Below, in pieces: positions 18,048 to 26,603 of a DNA stretch of 64,000 nucleotides. Position numbers and translations under genes: made by a program. Numbering within the stretch: the first letter of the stretch is position 1; each line of letters opens with the position of its first letter. This stretch comes from Paraflavitalea soli (lineage in GTDB: Bacteria; Bacteroidota; Bacteroidia; Chitinophagales; Chitinophagaceae): positions 3,042,546 to 3,106,545 of the forward strand of contig NZ_CP032157.1 in NCBI RefSeq assembly GCF_003555545.1, given 5' to 3'. The notes beneath the pieces are model-generated. The model searched no databases and was not told the DNA's origin. It saw nothing but the letters and a program-made list of their open reading frames with translations.

Positions 18048-19037
18048 ATGAAAATTTCGAATGAAACCAAGGTGGGATCGCTGACTGCTATCGCTATCGT
18101 AATCCTGATCCTGGGCTTTAATTTTTTGAAAGGAAAAAACCTCGCCGACCGGAGTGACAAGATATATGCAGAATTTCCCGCGGTAGATGGCCTGCAGGTT
18201 TCCAATCCCATTTTTATTAACGGGCTCCAGGTAGGAAAGGTGTACGGAATGGTAGAAAAAGACAAAAACCTGAGTGGGGTGGTCGTGACGATCAGCCTTA
18301 CCAAAGACATTAATATCCCCAAAAATTCTGTAGCCACGATCAGCAGCGAACTGCTGGGCACCACTTCTATCAAGATCAGGCTGGGCAGCGGCGGCGATTA
18401 TATACAAGATGGAGATACTTTGCAAACGGCCAAAACATTGGGCCTGGCTGATAAACTGCAAAGCAGCCTTGACCCTACGCTGGCCAGTGTGAATAAAACA
18501 CTGGGCTCGCTCGACGTGGTATTGCAAAACCTGAACAGTGTACTCGATCCCAATACTAAAAACAACCTGCAAAGTATTGTAGCCAACCTCACCTCTTCTT
18601 CCAGGTCACTGGAGAAATTACTGGATGCGCAAACGGGTATGCTGGCCAAAACACTGGCCAATACAGAATCGGTGACGGGCAACCTCGCCAAGAACAATGA
18701 TAAGATCAATGCTACTGTAGACAACCTCGAAAAAGCCACAGCCAAACTGGCCAATGTAAAATTGGATGAAGCGGTAGCCAGTTTACAAGGCACCCTCACC
18801 AAACTGGGGGCTGCTGTAGATAAGGTCAACAGCAACCAAAGCTCCATCGGTGCGCTGTTAAATGATCGCAAATTGTACGACCAGTTATTACAAACGAATC
18901 GCAGTTTGACTACCTTGCTCGACGACTTGCGGACTAACCCAAAACGTTATGTTAACATATCTGTTTTTGGAAGAAAAGATAAAAAAGGGCCGCTGATGTC
19001 GCCTATATATGATTCTACTTCTACGTCGAAACCCTGA
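18048..19037 (+). CDS. MCE/MlaD-family lipid-transport protein
   Basis: A 329-residue protein with an uncleaved N-terminal membrane anchor (residues about 10-28), followed by a single MCE domain (about residues 38-115) with the typical DGLQVSNPIFINGLQVGKV opening and VATISSELLGTTSIKI end. The C-terminal 200 residues are a long, low-complexity helical region rich in Leu, Asn and Ala. In MlaD-type proteins the MCE domain forms hexameric rings that carry phospholipids between membranes. The permease and ATPase subunits are not adjacent here. The OstA-like gene starts 10 bp downstream, so the two are cotranscribed. Confidence 0.85.
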   Translation: MKISNETKVGSLTAIAIVILILGFNFLKGKNLADRSDKIYAEFPAVDGLQVSNPIFINGLQVGKVYGMVEKDKNLSGVVVTISLTKDINIPKNSVATISSELLGTTSIKIRLGSGGDYIQDGDTLQTAKTLGLADKLQSSLDPTLASVNKTLGSLDVVLQNLNSVLDPNTKNNLQSIVANLTSSSRSLEKLLDAQTGMLAKTLANTESVTGNLAKNNDKINATVDNLEKATAKLANVKLDEAVASLQGTLTKLGAAVDKVNSNQSSIGALLNDRKLYDQLLQTNRSLTTLLDDLRTNPKRYVNISVFGRKDKKGPLMSPIYDSTSTSKP

Positions 19038-19047
19038 AGACAATAAG

Positions 19048-20688
19048 ATGCGAAGGTTTATCTGCCTGTTTGTATTTTTCGCACTGGCGTTTTCCAGTGT
19101 TTCTGCCCAGGTAACCAGTACCCCGCAGCCGGGCGCTGATACCATGAAGGTAGTGGAGCTGATCTATGCAGATCGCTTACGGACAGAGCAAAAAGACTCG
19201 GTTACGGAAGTACAGACGCTGGCGGGGAAGGTACACCTGAAGCAGGGCAAAACCCAATTTTACTGCGATAGCGCTGTCTATAATAAACACACCAAGATCG
19301 TGGAAGCTTTTGGCCATGTGCACATCAACGATGCCGACAGTGTACACACCTATGCGGATTACCTGCTCTACCACGTAGATACCAAACTGGCCACGCTCAC
19401 CAGGAATGCAAAGCTCACGGATGGCAAGACTACGCTATTGACGGATGAATTGCATTATGACGCCAACCAGAAAATCGGGGAATACTTCAACGGCGGGCGT
19501 GTACTCAACAACCAATCGGTATTAACCAGCAAGGAAGGCACCTATTACGGCGAACTGAAAGATATTTATTTCAAAAAAGATGTGGTACTTAAAGACCCCA
19601 AGTACTACCTCAAGTCGGACTCTCTTTTATACAATACCAGTACGGAAACAGCCACCTTCATTACGAAAACGTATATCGAAGACAGCGCCAAACGTAAGAT
19701 CACTACACGGGAAGGATATTATGACCTGAAGCACCGCAATGCCAGTTTTGGCAAGCGGCCCATTATAGAAGACACCAAGGCCAGAACAAAGACGATCGCA
19801 GATATTGTGGAAACGGATGATTCAACGGGTATCACTACGCTTATCGGCCAGGCAGTGCACATCGACAGTGCGCAAGGGGTATCCTTACTGGCAAACCTGA
19901 TCATCACGAACCGGAAAGAGGAAACGCTCTTTGCCACGCAGCATCCTCTCATGATCATCAAGCAGGACAATGATTCGATCTATGTAACAGCCGACACGCT
20001 GTTCTCCGGCAGACTCAGTAAGATGAAGGTACTCACCCAAAAAGATTCCCTGACGGGCAAAACGGATACGATCAAAGGAGCACTGACGATCAATACCAAA
20101 GACAGACCCCAAAATGACAGTGCCGACCGGTATTTCCAGGGCTATCACCATGTGCGTATTTATTCAGATTCGCTGCAGGCGGTAGCCGACAGCATGTTCT
20201 ATTCAGGTATTGACTCTGTTTTCCAGCTATTCACTGATCCGATAGCCTGGGCCAGCAACAGCCAGATAACAGGCGATACGATGTACCTGTATACCAAAAA
20301 TAAAAAGCCGCAACGACTCTATGTATTTGAGAATGGCTTTGCGGTCAATAAAGTAGGCAAGGATATGTACAACCAGTTAAGGGGAAACAGGATGAATGGT
20401 TACTTTATAGATGGCAATATTGATTATATGCGTTCCAAAGGCAATGCCGAAAGTGTGTTTTATGTGATGGACAGTGACAGCGCCCTGGTGGGCGTTAATA
20501 AAGCCGAAGGGGATATTATTGATCTGCGTTTTCTCAATAAAGAATTGAATAAGGTAGTGGTCATCAGTGATCCTAAAGCTACCATGTTCCCCGCCAAACA
20601 AGCTACAGAACAGGATAAGGTGCTGCGCAGCTTCCGCTGGCTGGAAGCCAGGAGGCCGAAGTCGAAGTTTGAGATGTTTGAGAATTAG
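19048..20688 (+). CDS. OstA/LptA-like periplasmic protein
   Basis: A 546-residue exported protein: signal peptide at residues 1-21 (ending SVSAQ), then several OstA-like jellyroll units. Tell-tale patterns are KVHLKQGKTQFYCDSAVYNKHTK, then VHINDADSVHTYADYLLYH, then LTDGKTTLLTDELHYD, repeated in variant form along the protein. LptA-type proteins bridge lipopolysaccharide across the periplasm. Long multi-unit versions are common in Bacteroidota and their exact role is inferred. The ATG at 19048 is chosen because it begins the signal peptide; the open frame extends 39 bp upstream into the MCE gene. It pairs functionally with lptD at 12990-15716. Confidence 0.82.
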   Translation: MRRFICLFVFFALAFSSVSAQVTSTPQPGADTMKVVELIYADRLRTEQKDSVTEVQTLAGKVHLKQGKTQFYCDSAVYNKHTKIVEAFGHVHINDADSVHTYADYLLYHVDTKLATLTRNAKLTDGKTTLLTDELHYDANQKIGEYFNGGRVLNNQSVLTSKEGTYYGELKDIYFKKDVVLKDPKYYLKSDSLLYNTSTETATFITKTYIEDSAKRKITTREGYYDLKHRNASFGKRPIIEDTKARTKTIADIVETDDSTGITTLIGQAVHIDSAQGVSLLANLIITNRKEETLFATQHPLMIIKQDNDSIYVTADTLFSGRLSKMKVLTQKDSLTGKTDTIKGALTINTKDRPQNDSADRYFQGYHHVRIYSDSLQAVADSMFYSGIDSVFQLFTDPIAWASNSQITGDTMYLYTKNKKPQRLYVFENGFAVNKVGKDMYNQLRGNRMNGYFIDGNIDYMRSKGNAESVFYVMDSDSALVGVNKAEGDIIDLRFLNKELNKVVVISDPKATMFPAKQATEQDKVLRSFRWLEARRPKSKFEMFEN

Positions 20689-20692
20689 CCCC

Positions 20693-20734
20693 GTGAATCG
20701 GCAGTCGGCAATCGGCAATCGGCAATCGGCAATC
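20693..20734. repeat. Tandem CGGCAAT heptamers
   Basis: Four or more direct copies of CGGCAAT follow GTGAATCGGCAGT, immediately after the OstA-like stop codon. The same words occur at 3782-3809. Confidence 0.75.
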
Positions 20735-20753
20735 TTTTGCGTCGATGGCCTTT

Positions 20754-20863
20754 TGCTTCGAAAGCAGATTTCTCACTCCGCTTCGCTTCGTTCGAAATGA
20801 CAGAAGGAAGGGTTTCGTTCGAAATAAACAAAAGGAAGGATTTCATTCGAAATGACAGAAGGA
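20754..20863. repeat. Dispersed intergenic repeat, copy 3, with partial copies
   Basis: A diverged copy of the unit at 3841 and 12031, starting TGCTTCGAAAGCAGATTTCT and ending TTCGAAATGACAGAAGG. Two shortened tails follow (TTCGAAATAAACAAAAGG and TTCGAAATGACAGAAGG). As in copy 1, the tail of the unit is the part that multiplies. Confidence 0.75.
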
Positions 20864-20946
20864 GTAGTTTCTTCACTCAACTTTAACAACACCCCTTTAA
20901 TACAGTGGCACTATTTTTCGTTCATAAGTAACAAACCAGACGGATC

Positions 20947-21408
20947 ATGAAACGTATCGCACTGCTCTTCACCATCACCTGTCTCTTTGTTTTCATTGGC
21001 CAGGAGTCCTCTGCACAGGATTACCGCCTTGGCCTGGGTCTACGACTCAGCAACTCCACGCCCACACTCAACAGTTCATTCAGTGGCAAATATTTCGTTA
21101 CCGATCGCAGTGCTGTAGAAGGACTGGTATCCTTTGGCAGCCGCTTTGGTATGGGCGCTTTGCTGGAGATCCACCAGCCATTTGCCTCGGCACCGGGCCT
21201 GCGCTGGTTCTATGGTGTAGGCGCTTATGTGGGCTGGGAGTATGGTGATACGTACCTGGGGCCTACGGGCGCACTGGGACTGGACTATAAGTTTTCCAAC
21301 GCGCCTATCAATTTGTCGCTCGACTGGAAACCGGAGCTCGACATTATGCCGGACATCAATTTTGTACCCGACGCCTTTGCACTTACGGTACGCTTCACTT
21401 TGAAATAA
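20947..21408 (+). CDS. Small outer-membrane beta-barrel protein
   Basis: A 153-residue protein with a signal peptide at residues 1-24 (ending SSAQD), followed by about eight alternating beta-strands with Gly and aromatic residues, ending with the aromatic strand ALTVRFTLK. That pattern fits a small eight-stranded outer-membrane barrel. No specific family is recognised. It is convergent with the biosynthetic cluster's last gene, with one base between the two stop codons. It probably does not belong to that cluster. Confidence 0.6.
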   Translation: MKRIALLFTITCLFVFIGQESSAQDYRLGLGLRLSNSTPTLNSSFSGKYFVTDRSAVEGLVSFGSRFGMGALLEIHQPFASAPGLRWFYGVGAYVGWEYGDTYLGPTGALGLDYKFSNAPINLSLDWKPELDIMPDINFVPDAFALTVRFTLK

Positions 21409-21409
21409 G

Positions 21410-22537
21410 TCAATTGGCAGGGGCTTCCCCATTTTTATCGATCAGGGTAATCTGATCAATAATCTTCTGCACGGTATTTCGCCAGGTGAATTGCTGCAAG
21501 GCAAAAGATTGCGCGCCGGCCCCCATGGCAGTAAGCCTGCCGGTATCGGACATCAAATTACTCAATACGCCTGCTAACCGTTCCGCATCGGGTGAATCGA
21601 TCCCTACACCAAACTTACCGTAATGGGATAGTTCAGGAAAGCTGTTGCGGTTCAAACCTACGATGGGCATTTTACACAACATGGCTTCTATATACACCAA
21701 TCCCCATGGCTCGTTGATAGCAGGCATCAGGAACAAGCTGTGGCTATTAAAAAGCTCCTGCAACTGGCCAATGGACAGAAAATCATAGGCAGTGATATTG
21801 GGATGACTGGCCATTTGCTGGTACTTCTTTTGCCCAACGATGGACAGGTGCATATCAGGATGTTCGCGGAGGGCCTTTTTAAATGCGTCCAGGACTATGA
21901 ATCCTCCTTTATCTTCAAACCTACCCTTGGCGGCAAATAATATCTTCTTCTGTCTGTAATCCTTCTGACCAAAAAAGGGTTTGATAACACCAGGCCCCGT
22001 ACCCACTACGGTAATTTTGGAAGGATTGACATGGTAATGATTGATCAGGTTCTCTTTAACATATTCGCTGATGGGGAAAATATGTGTAGCCTGTGCAAAC
22101 GAAAGCTGTTCCAGTTCTTCACACAGCTTTATGATCCGTTTGGAATACAAGTGCCTGAAGGTGGAATGTGTAGACCACAGATCCCAGGTAGAATCGCAAT
22201 AAATATAATGATACTGGCCTTTGGGGAGCTTTCTGAATGGCAGGTCGCCGGTGCCAAAATGCAATGTATGGTTTGAGACTGACCTGCGGGTATTTTTGAC
22301 AGATGTGGCAGCATTTATCTGCCTTACGGTCCTGCTTCTTCTCTCCCAGCCCGGCTTGACATTGTAATACAAAGCGCCGGTAAATTTCAGGAAACGGCTC
22401 AGCAGGGTATTCTCATCGGAAGAAAAAGCGGAGGCGAGGTTATCATTGGCCTCCAAAACCTTTAAAATGTTGTAGGGTGTACCTGACCACACTTTGGGAT
22501 TATGCGGATTACCAATACCACATATATTGATCTTCAT
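21410..22537 (-). CDS. Glycosyltransferase, family 4 type
   Basis: A 375-residue GT-B-fold glycosyltransferase. The C-terminal half has the GT4 donor-binding pattern: AAKGRFEDKGG, the HPNITAYDFLS turn, and the E-x7-E motif NEPWGLVYIEAM at about residues 290-302. It would transfer a sugar from a nucleotide-sugar donor. It lies 9 bp downstream of a UDP-galactopyranose-mutase-like gene at the end of the NRPS-PKS series, so it may glycosylate the peptide product; a role in surface polysaccharide is the alternative. There is no signal peptide, so it is cytoplasmic or loosely membrane-bound. Confidence 0.82.
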   Translation of the reverse strand: MKINICGIGNPHNPKVWSGTPYNILKVLEANDNLASAFSSDENTLLSRFLKFTGALYYNVKPGWERRSRTVRQINAATSVKNTRRSVSNHTLHFGTGDLPFRKLPKGQYHYIYCDSTWDLWSTHSTFRHLYSKRIIKLCEELEQLSFAQATHIFPISEYVKENLINHYHVNPSKITVVGTGPGVIKPFFGQKDYRQKKILFAAKGRFEDKGGFIVLDAFKKALREHPDMHLSIVGQKKYQQMASHPNITAYDFLSIGQLQELFNSHSLFLMPAINEPWGLVYIEAMLCKMPIVGLNRNSFPELSHYGKFGVGIDSPDAERLAGVLSNLMSDTGRLTAMGAGAQSFALQQFTWRNTVQKIIDQITLIDKNGEAPAN

Positions 22538-22546
22538 AATTAAGAT

Positions 22547-23806
22547 TTAGTTTACTTCTTTAACCAGTTCCATTTTTTGCTTCAGTTGGTTTACCAGGTC
22601 CATACTACGTTTTATACAAACATCCATATTGTAATATTGCCACTCACCAAATCTTCCCAATGTAGCCATGCCCGCTTGCTGCAGATAGGCTTGTATGCGT
22701 TGGGTAGCAGCAGCATAATTTTCATCAAATACTACATAAGCATGATCGGATACATGGTAGTCGAGCGGACGGATCAAAAAAGGATCCTGTTCGGCACTTT
22801 TCACCATGCGTTCCCGGGATATTTCGCCTACGGCTTCGATAATGGAGAAGTTCCTGGCGGGCGAAAAAAACGACCCGATATGGATATACCGATGAAACAG
22901 GCTGTCGGGGGAGGGAATATAAGTCCAGGTATTATTGGTGGGCATTGTTTCCCAAAGCATGGTGGTCACCTTATTATACCTGAGTTGGCCGGCCATCTCC
23001 AGGATGCCGGGCGGAGTACCTGTTATTAAGCCGGGTAAAATATCGAGCGGCAGTGTGCTCACGATCATATCATAGGTCCTGGAGCCATTAACTATCCATT
23101 GCCGACGGCTTTTATCATGGTGGATATGGTTTACGTTGAACCCGTACTCAATATTTAACCCATCGGCCAATGCATCAATAAATGTATTCTGGTCATTAGA
23201 GTTGGGATAATAAAAGCTGGCATGTGGCATCTGATCATTGGCCTGCCCGATCAATCCTTTGAAAAAGGATTGTTTATCAGGCAGGGGTAACTTCCCTTCC
23301 ACCCATGCCGGGCTCATTTCCCGGGGATGCCTGTTCCATATTTTGGTATTATAGGGTATGAAGTAGGCTTCGGCCAGGGTATGGCCAAACATCTTTCTGA
23401 ACCAGTCTTCGAGGGAAGCATAAGACCTGTCATCAACAGCGTTCAGAAAGTCCTTTGTGATGTTTAAAGCGAGATCGGGTGCAAATGCATGGATCTGCTT
23501 AACAGCAAATTCGATAGGATATAGCACTTCATGATCCAGCAGCTTTATTACAGCGCGCCTTTGCACGCTATGCCATTGGTCTTTACTGAGTACCTGCTCA
23601 AAGACAAACCGCAGGACTTCAGGATACTTTGAATTAAAACAATGCCCTCCTGTAGGATGCCAGGTAACACCCTCCACGGTCCTTGTTCTGGCGATGCCAC
23701 CATGAACCTGGTTTCTTTCCAGTATTTCAACGTCAAAATGACCTGCAGCCAGTTTAGCAAAGCTACAACCAGCAATACCTGCTCCTAAAACACCAATTCT
23801 CTTCAT
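22547..23806 (-). CDS. FAD-dependent oxidoreductase, UDP-galactopyranose mutase-like
   Basis: A 419-residue flavoprotein. The N-terminal dinucleotide-binding motif GVLGAGIAGCSFA (residues 5-17) is followed by an acidic strand end (EILERN) and the GG-containing segment HGGIARTR. TGGHCFNSKYPEV corresponds to the substrate-loop region of UDP-galactopyranose mutases, and YPIEFAVKQI to the motif that follows it. UDP-galactopyranose mutase makes UDP-galactofuranose. This protein is related but divergent, and a protoporphyrinogen-oxidase-like or other amine-oxidase-like role cannot be excluded. It is directly followed by a glycosyltransferase gene, which favours a sugar-related job. Confidence 0.6.
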   Translation of the reverse strand: MKRIGVLGAGIAGCSFAKLAAGHFDVEILERNQVHGGIARTRTVEGVTWHPTGGHCFNSKYPEVLRFVFEQVLSKDQWHSVQRRAVIKLLDHEVLYPIEFAVKQIHAFAPDLALNITKDFLNAVDDRSYASLEDWFRKMFGHTLAEAYFIPYNTKIWNRHPREMSPAWVEGKLPLPDKQSFFKGLIGQANDQMPHASFYYPNSNDQNTFIDALADGLNIEYGFNVNHIHHDKSRRQWIVNGSRTYDMIVSTLPLDILPGLITGTPPGILEMAGQLRYNKVTTMLWETMPTNNTWTYIPSPDSLFHRYIHIGSFFSPARNFSIIEAVGEISRERMVKSAEQDPFLIRPLDYHVSDHAYVVFDENYAAATQRIQAYLQQAGMATLGRFGEWQYYNMDVCIKRSMDLVNQLKQKMELVKEVN

Positions 23807-23827
23807 GGTATTTATTATGAAAGTCGG

Positions 23828-24529
23828 TTAGTGGGAAATAGACTTAGTCAATAAGCCTGGAAACAAAGAGCCAATACATTGCTGGAGGTTGATATACCTG
23901 GGTGCAGGCGGTGTGTCTGCCAGGCCGGTAAAGGCGACGGCTGTGGCATATGCTCTATCCATTTCTATGGATACAATGCTCCATTGTTCTCCTTCTACAG
24001 CTATTATATCATCCGTTACATCTATAGCAGCAAGCGGCAGGGATAGCCCCTTCCCTATTGCTTTCACGACAGCTTCTTTCCTTGCCCATAACCTGTAAAA
24101 CAAGGCGTCATCCTTAGCTTCCTGCAAAGCATTCCACTCCCGCCCGCTGAATACATTGGAATAATCGTCGATATACAGAGGCTTCATGATCTCGATATCA
24201 ACCCCTATTTTTCCGCTTTCGGTAAATGCCAACAAGGTATAATTGCCCGAATGGGTAATATTGAAGTCAACGGGGTAATTAAAATAAGGCCGGTTGAAGG
24301 AGGTGTATTGAAGATCGGCCAGGGAGAGATGCTGATCCAGGCCTGTTTCTTTCAGTGCCTTCAGCAATAATAGCTTGCCTGAAAAGGTAAGCAACCTGTC
24401 TTCATCGTACTTATACCTTACTATCCCTTCCCGCACACTTTCCGGAAAAAAGGGCAACACGCTGTGCATCCAGGGCACTGCATCCGGACTATTGACGGCT
24501 GCAGTATAATACAGTAATGGAGTCGCCAT
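23828..24529 (-). CDS. 4'-Phosphopantetheinyl transferase (Sfp type)
   Basis: Activates carrier proteins by moving phosphopantetheine from coenzyme A to the Ser of T and ACP domains. The 233-residue protein has the two-lobe Sfp length and the family motifs: FNITHSGNYTLLAF, the Mg-binding IGVDIE at about residues 112-117, and FYRLWARKEAVVKAIGKG at about residues 150-167. It is in the biosynthetic series and should activate the T/ACP domains of the assembly line. The ATG at 24529 is three bases after the stop of the preceding gene; a GTG at 24532 is also in frame. Confidence 0.93.
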   Translation of the reverse strand: MATPLLYYTAAVNSPDAVPWMHSVLPFFPESVREGIVRYKYDEDRLLTFSGKLLLLKALKETGLDQHLSLADLQYTSFNRPYFNYPVDFNITHSGNYTLLAFTESGKIGVDIEIMKPLYIDDYSNVFSGREWNALQEAKDDALFYRLWARKEAVVKAIGKGLSLPLAAIDVTDDIIAVEGEQWSIVSIEMDRAYATAVAFTGLADTPPAPRYINLQQCIGSLFPGLLTKSISH

Positions 24530-24532
24530 CAC

Positions 24533-26143
24533 TCAGGCGAATTTCCTTTTATCGTATAATATCTCCTTTTCTCCATACAATCGCTCTGCGATCATACCGC
24601 GCGAAGTGCACTCGGCTATCAGCTTATCGGATTGGATAATGGGATTGGATTCCTCTGTATATTTTATACTGCTGATAAATTCCAGCCAGGGCTCCTGCCC
24701 CATGGCATATACATAAATTTCACCCGGCTGGAACAGGTCGACCAACACGATGCCTTTGTTGTAATCAGACCCTGACAGTCTTCTGCTGCCATCCTGATCC
24801 CGGGGGATTTTCTTCGGCATCAGTGGCCCGTAGAGCCAGCTCAGGGGCGCTCCATCGCACTCCATGCCCAGGAACACCACATCCACATTGCCGATCTCCC
24901 TATGTATGTGTTTATACAAGGCAGGTTCAATAACTCTTGAATCGGCCATGAATAACAGGCTGAACTGGTCTACCCGTACATGGTAACAAAGTTTACACAG
25001 GATATTGAGATCGCTGTGCTCACCAGTAAAGGGAAGGCCAGTAATGGTAATATCTTCAAACTGGATGGTTTCCATTTCATCCAGTTCTATTACGTCGTTG
25101 AAACCAATATTGTTAAACATCAGTTTCAGGTTGGGGTCTTCCAGCCTTCCGCCACGGGTACGTGGTACAATAATATTTTTGACCTTATGCCTCAATGGCA
25201 ATAAGGTCTCAAACAGAATATGATCCTGGTGATTGTGGGTGATCATTACATAGTCGATGGTATCGGGCAGGTCGATATCGGAAAAGTGCTCCAGGTCGGA
25301 GTGATAGCCATAATAGCTGATCACGGGATCGAGCAGAATACTCAGGTTTTTGGTTTCTACCAGGATGCATGCATGGCCGAAATAACGCATGCGCACCTTA
25401 TCGCCGGTATATTTGCTATAGGCAGCCGGTGTCTCCTCTGTAAAAAGGGTTTCGAACAAGGGCTCCTGCTTCGGAGATATACCCAATAAGGATTTGATAT
25501 AACCAATCGGTTGTGGCGATCGTTTCATTTTGGCCAGTTCGTCTATACCTGGATGGCTAAATGGTATATCCAACCGTAGCACATCCGGCTCTGCCAGCCT
25601 GGGTGTACTGAGGCAAAAGGGACGATGGTCGTTATTGGTGATCCATAAAGCTATGCTTTGCGCCGACTGGTCATAATATTTGCTTTTGTACAGCAAGGAC
25701 TCAAAGAACCTGAAGGAAGGATTATTGTGAAGGTCATAATACAGTTCTACATACCCTTGTAAGGGCTCTGGCACTTTCTTATACAACTCTTCCATTGAAT
25801 AACCCTTTGCTTCGTTCTGCAACAGGGTGTCCAGCGCCCGGATGGCTTTGGTAAGCTCAAACATGGCGGCCCTTTCTGTATGGGTATTTTGCATCAAGGC
25901 GGTAACCTCTTCAATGCGGCCACCATTGAAATCCATAAAGGGGCCGCCTCTCATTTTTGCATTTAATACTGCCTGTGCATGGGCCTCGGGATTGGCCAGG
26001 TAAGACTCCATGATATCCATATGCCGCTTTACCACATTCATAGCTGCCGTTGCGGGCGATATCAGGTGTGGCCAGGCATACCAGGAATCTACCAGTGGCT
26101 CTATAACCACGTTGGGCTTGAGGTATACTACACGATTATCCAT
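24533..26143 (-). CDS. Metallo-beta-lactamase-fold protein, CmlA-like candidate hydroxylase
   Basis: A 536-residue protein with a ~245-residue N-terminal helical domain, followed by a metallo-beta-lactamase fold with the HxHxDH motif HNHQDH (residues 303-308), then GEHSD (Glu375) and ADS (Asp401). This size, the two-domain layout and Glu in place of the usual third His are features of CmlA, the diiron enzyme that beta-hydroxylates carrier-bound amino acids; as I recall CmlA numbering, the metal residues match with a constant offset of two. However, no His occurs after residue 414, where the last metal ligand is expected, so the second metal site may be altered. The call as a hydroxylase is inference; an uncharacterised hydrolase is the alternative. 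Confidence 0.6.
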   Translation of the reverse strand: MDNRVVYLKPNVVIEPLVDSWYAWPHLISPATAAMNVVKRHMDIMESYLANPEAHAQAVLNAKMRGGPFMDFNGGRIEEVTALMQNTHTERAAMFELTKAIRALDTLLQNEAKGYSMEELYKKVPEPLQGYVELYYDLHNNPSFRFFESLLYKSKYYDQSAQSIALWITNNDHRPFCLSTPRLAEPDVLRLDIPFSHPGIDELAKMKRSPQPIGYIKSLLGISPKQEPLFETLFTEETPAAYSKYTGDKVRMRYFGHACILVETKNLSILLDPVISYYGYHSDLEHFSDIDLPDTIDYVMITHNHQDHILFETLLPLRHKVKNIIVPRTRGGRLEDPNLKLMFNNIGFNDVIELDEMETIQFEDITITGLPFTGEHSDLNILCKLCYHVRVDQFSLLFMADSRVIEPALYKHIHREIGNVDVVFLGMECDGAPLSWLYGPLMPKKIPRDQDGSRRLSGSDYNKGIVLVDLFQPGEIYVYAMGQEPWLEFISSIKYTEESNPIIQSDKLIAECTSRGMIAERLYGEKEILYDKRKFA

Positions 26144-26159
26144 AATATTTTATTTATCA

Positions 26160-26603
26160 TCAAACTTCATAGGCAGTTTCGGGCATAGGTGTTTTCACCT
26201 TCTCTTTGCTTTGACTGTGTTTACGGCCGCGGCCATACTGTGCCATCCATTTGGTAAGATGAAAAGCAGCGCCTGTACATAAAAAAGCAGTCACGGTATT
26301 TACCACAACAGCCCCCAATATGATCAGGAACGGGGACAGAGAGAAGTTGATAGAAAAAGCCTTTAACTGCTCTTTATTCCAAATCACTACAGCAAACAGA
26401 CCGGCAATGATGATCTCGGCCAGCAATACTTTCACGAGGACGTAACGGTCTGCAGGCAACAAGACAGCCAGCCCTATACCAAGGATGGCATAGAATAAGA
26501 TACTAAGCCAACCGGTTAAGAAAAAATGGCTGGCCAGCAGCAGCAGGAAGGCTATAGCATACAGCGTATACCGCCTGTTTTGTATAGGTGTGTTGTTATT
26601 CAT
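26160..26603 (-). CDS. Small multi-spanning membrane protein of unknown function
   Basis: A 147-residue protein with about four to five hydrophobic segments (around residues 12-30, 33-48, 55-73 and 88-112) and a basic, Lys-rich C-terminal tail. I recognise no family. Its start overlaps the end of the acylase gene by 8 bp and its stop is 16 bp before the CmlA-like gene, so it belongs to the biosynthetic operon. A role in export, immunity or membrane anchoring of the pathway is possible but unsupported by sequence. Confidence 0.6.
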   Translation of the reverse strand: MNNNTPIQNRRYTLYAIAFLLLLASHFFLTGWLSILFYAILGIGLAVLLPADRYVLVKVLLAEIIIAGLFAVVIWNKEQLKAFSINFSLSPFLIILGAVVVNTVTAFLCTGAAFHLTKWMAQYGRGRKHSQSKEKVKTPMPETAYEV

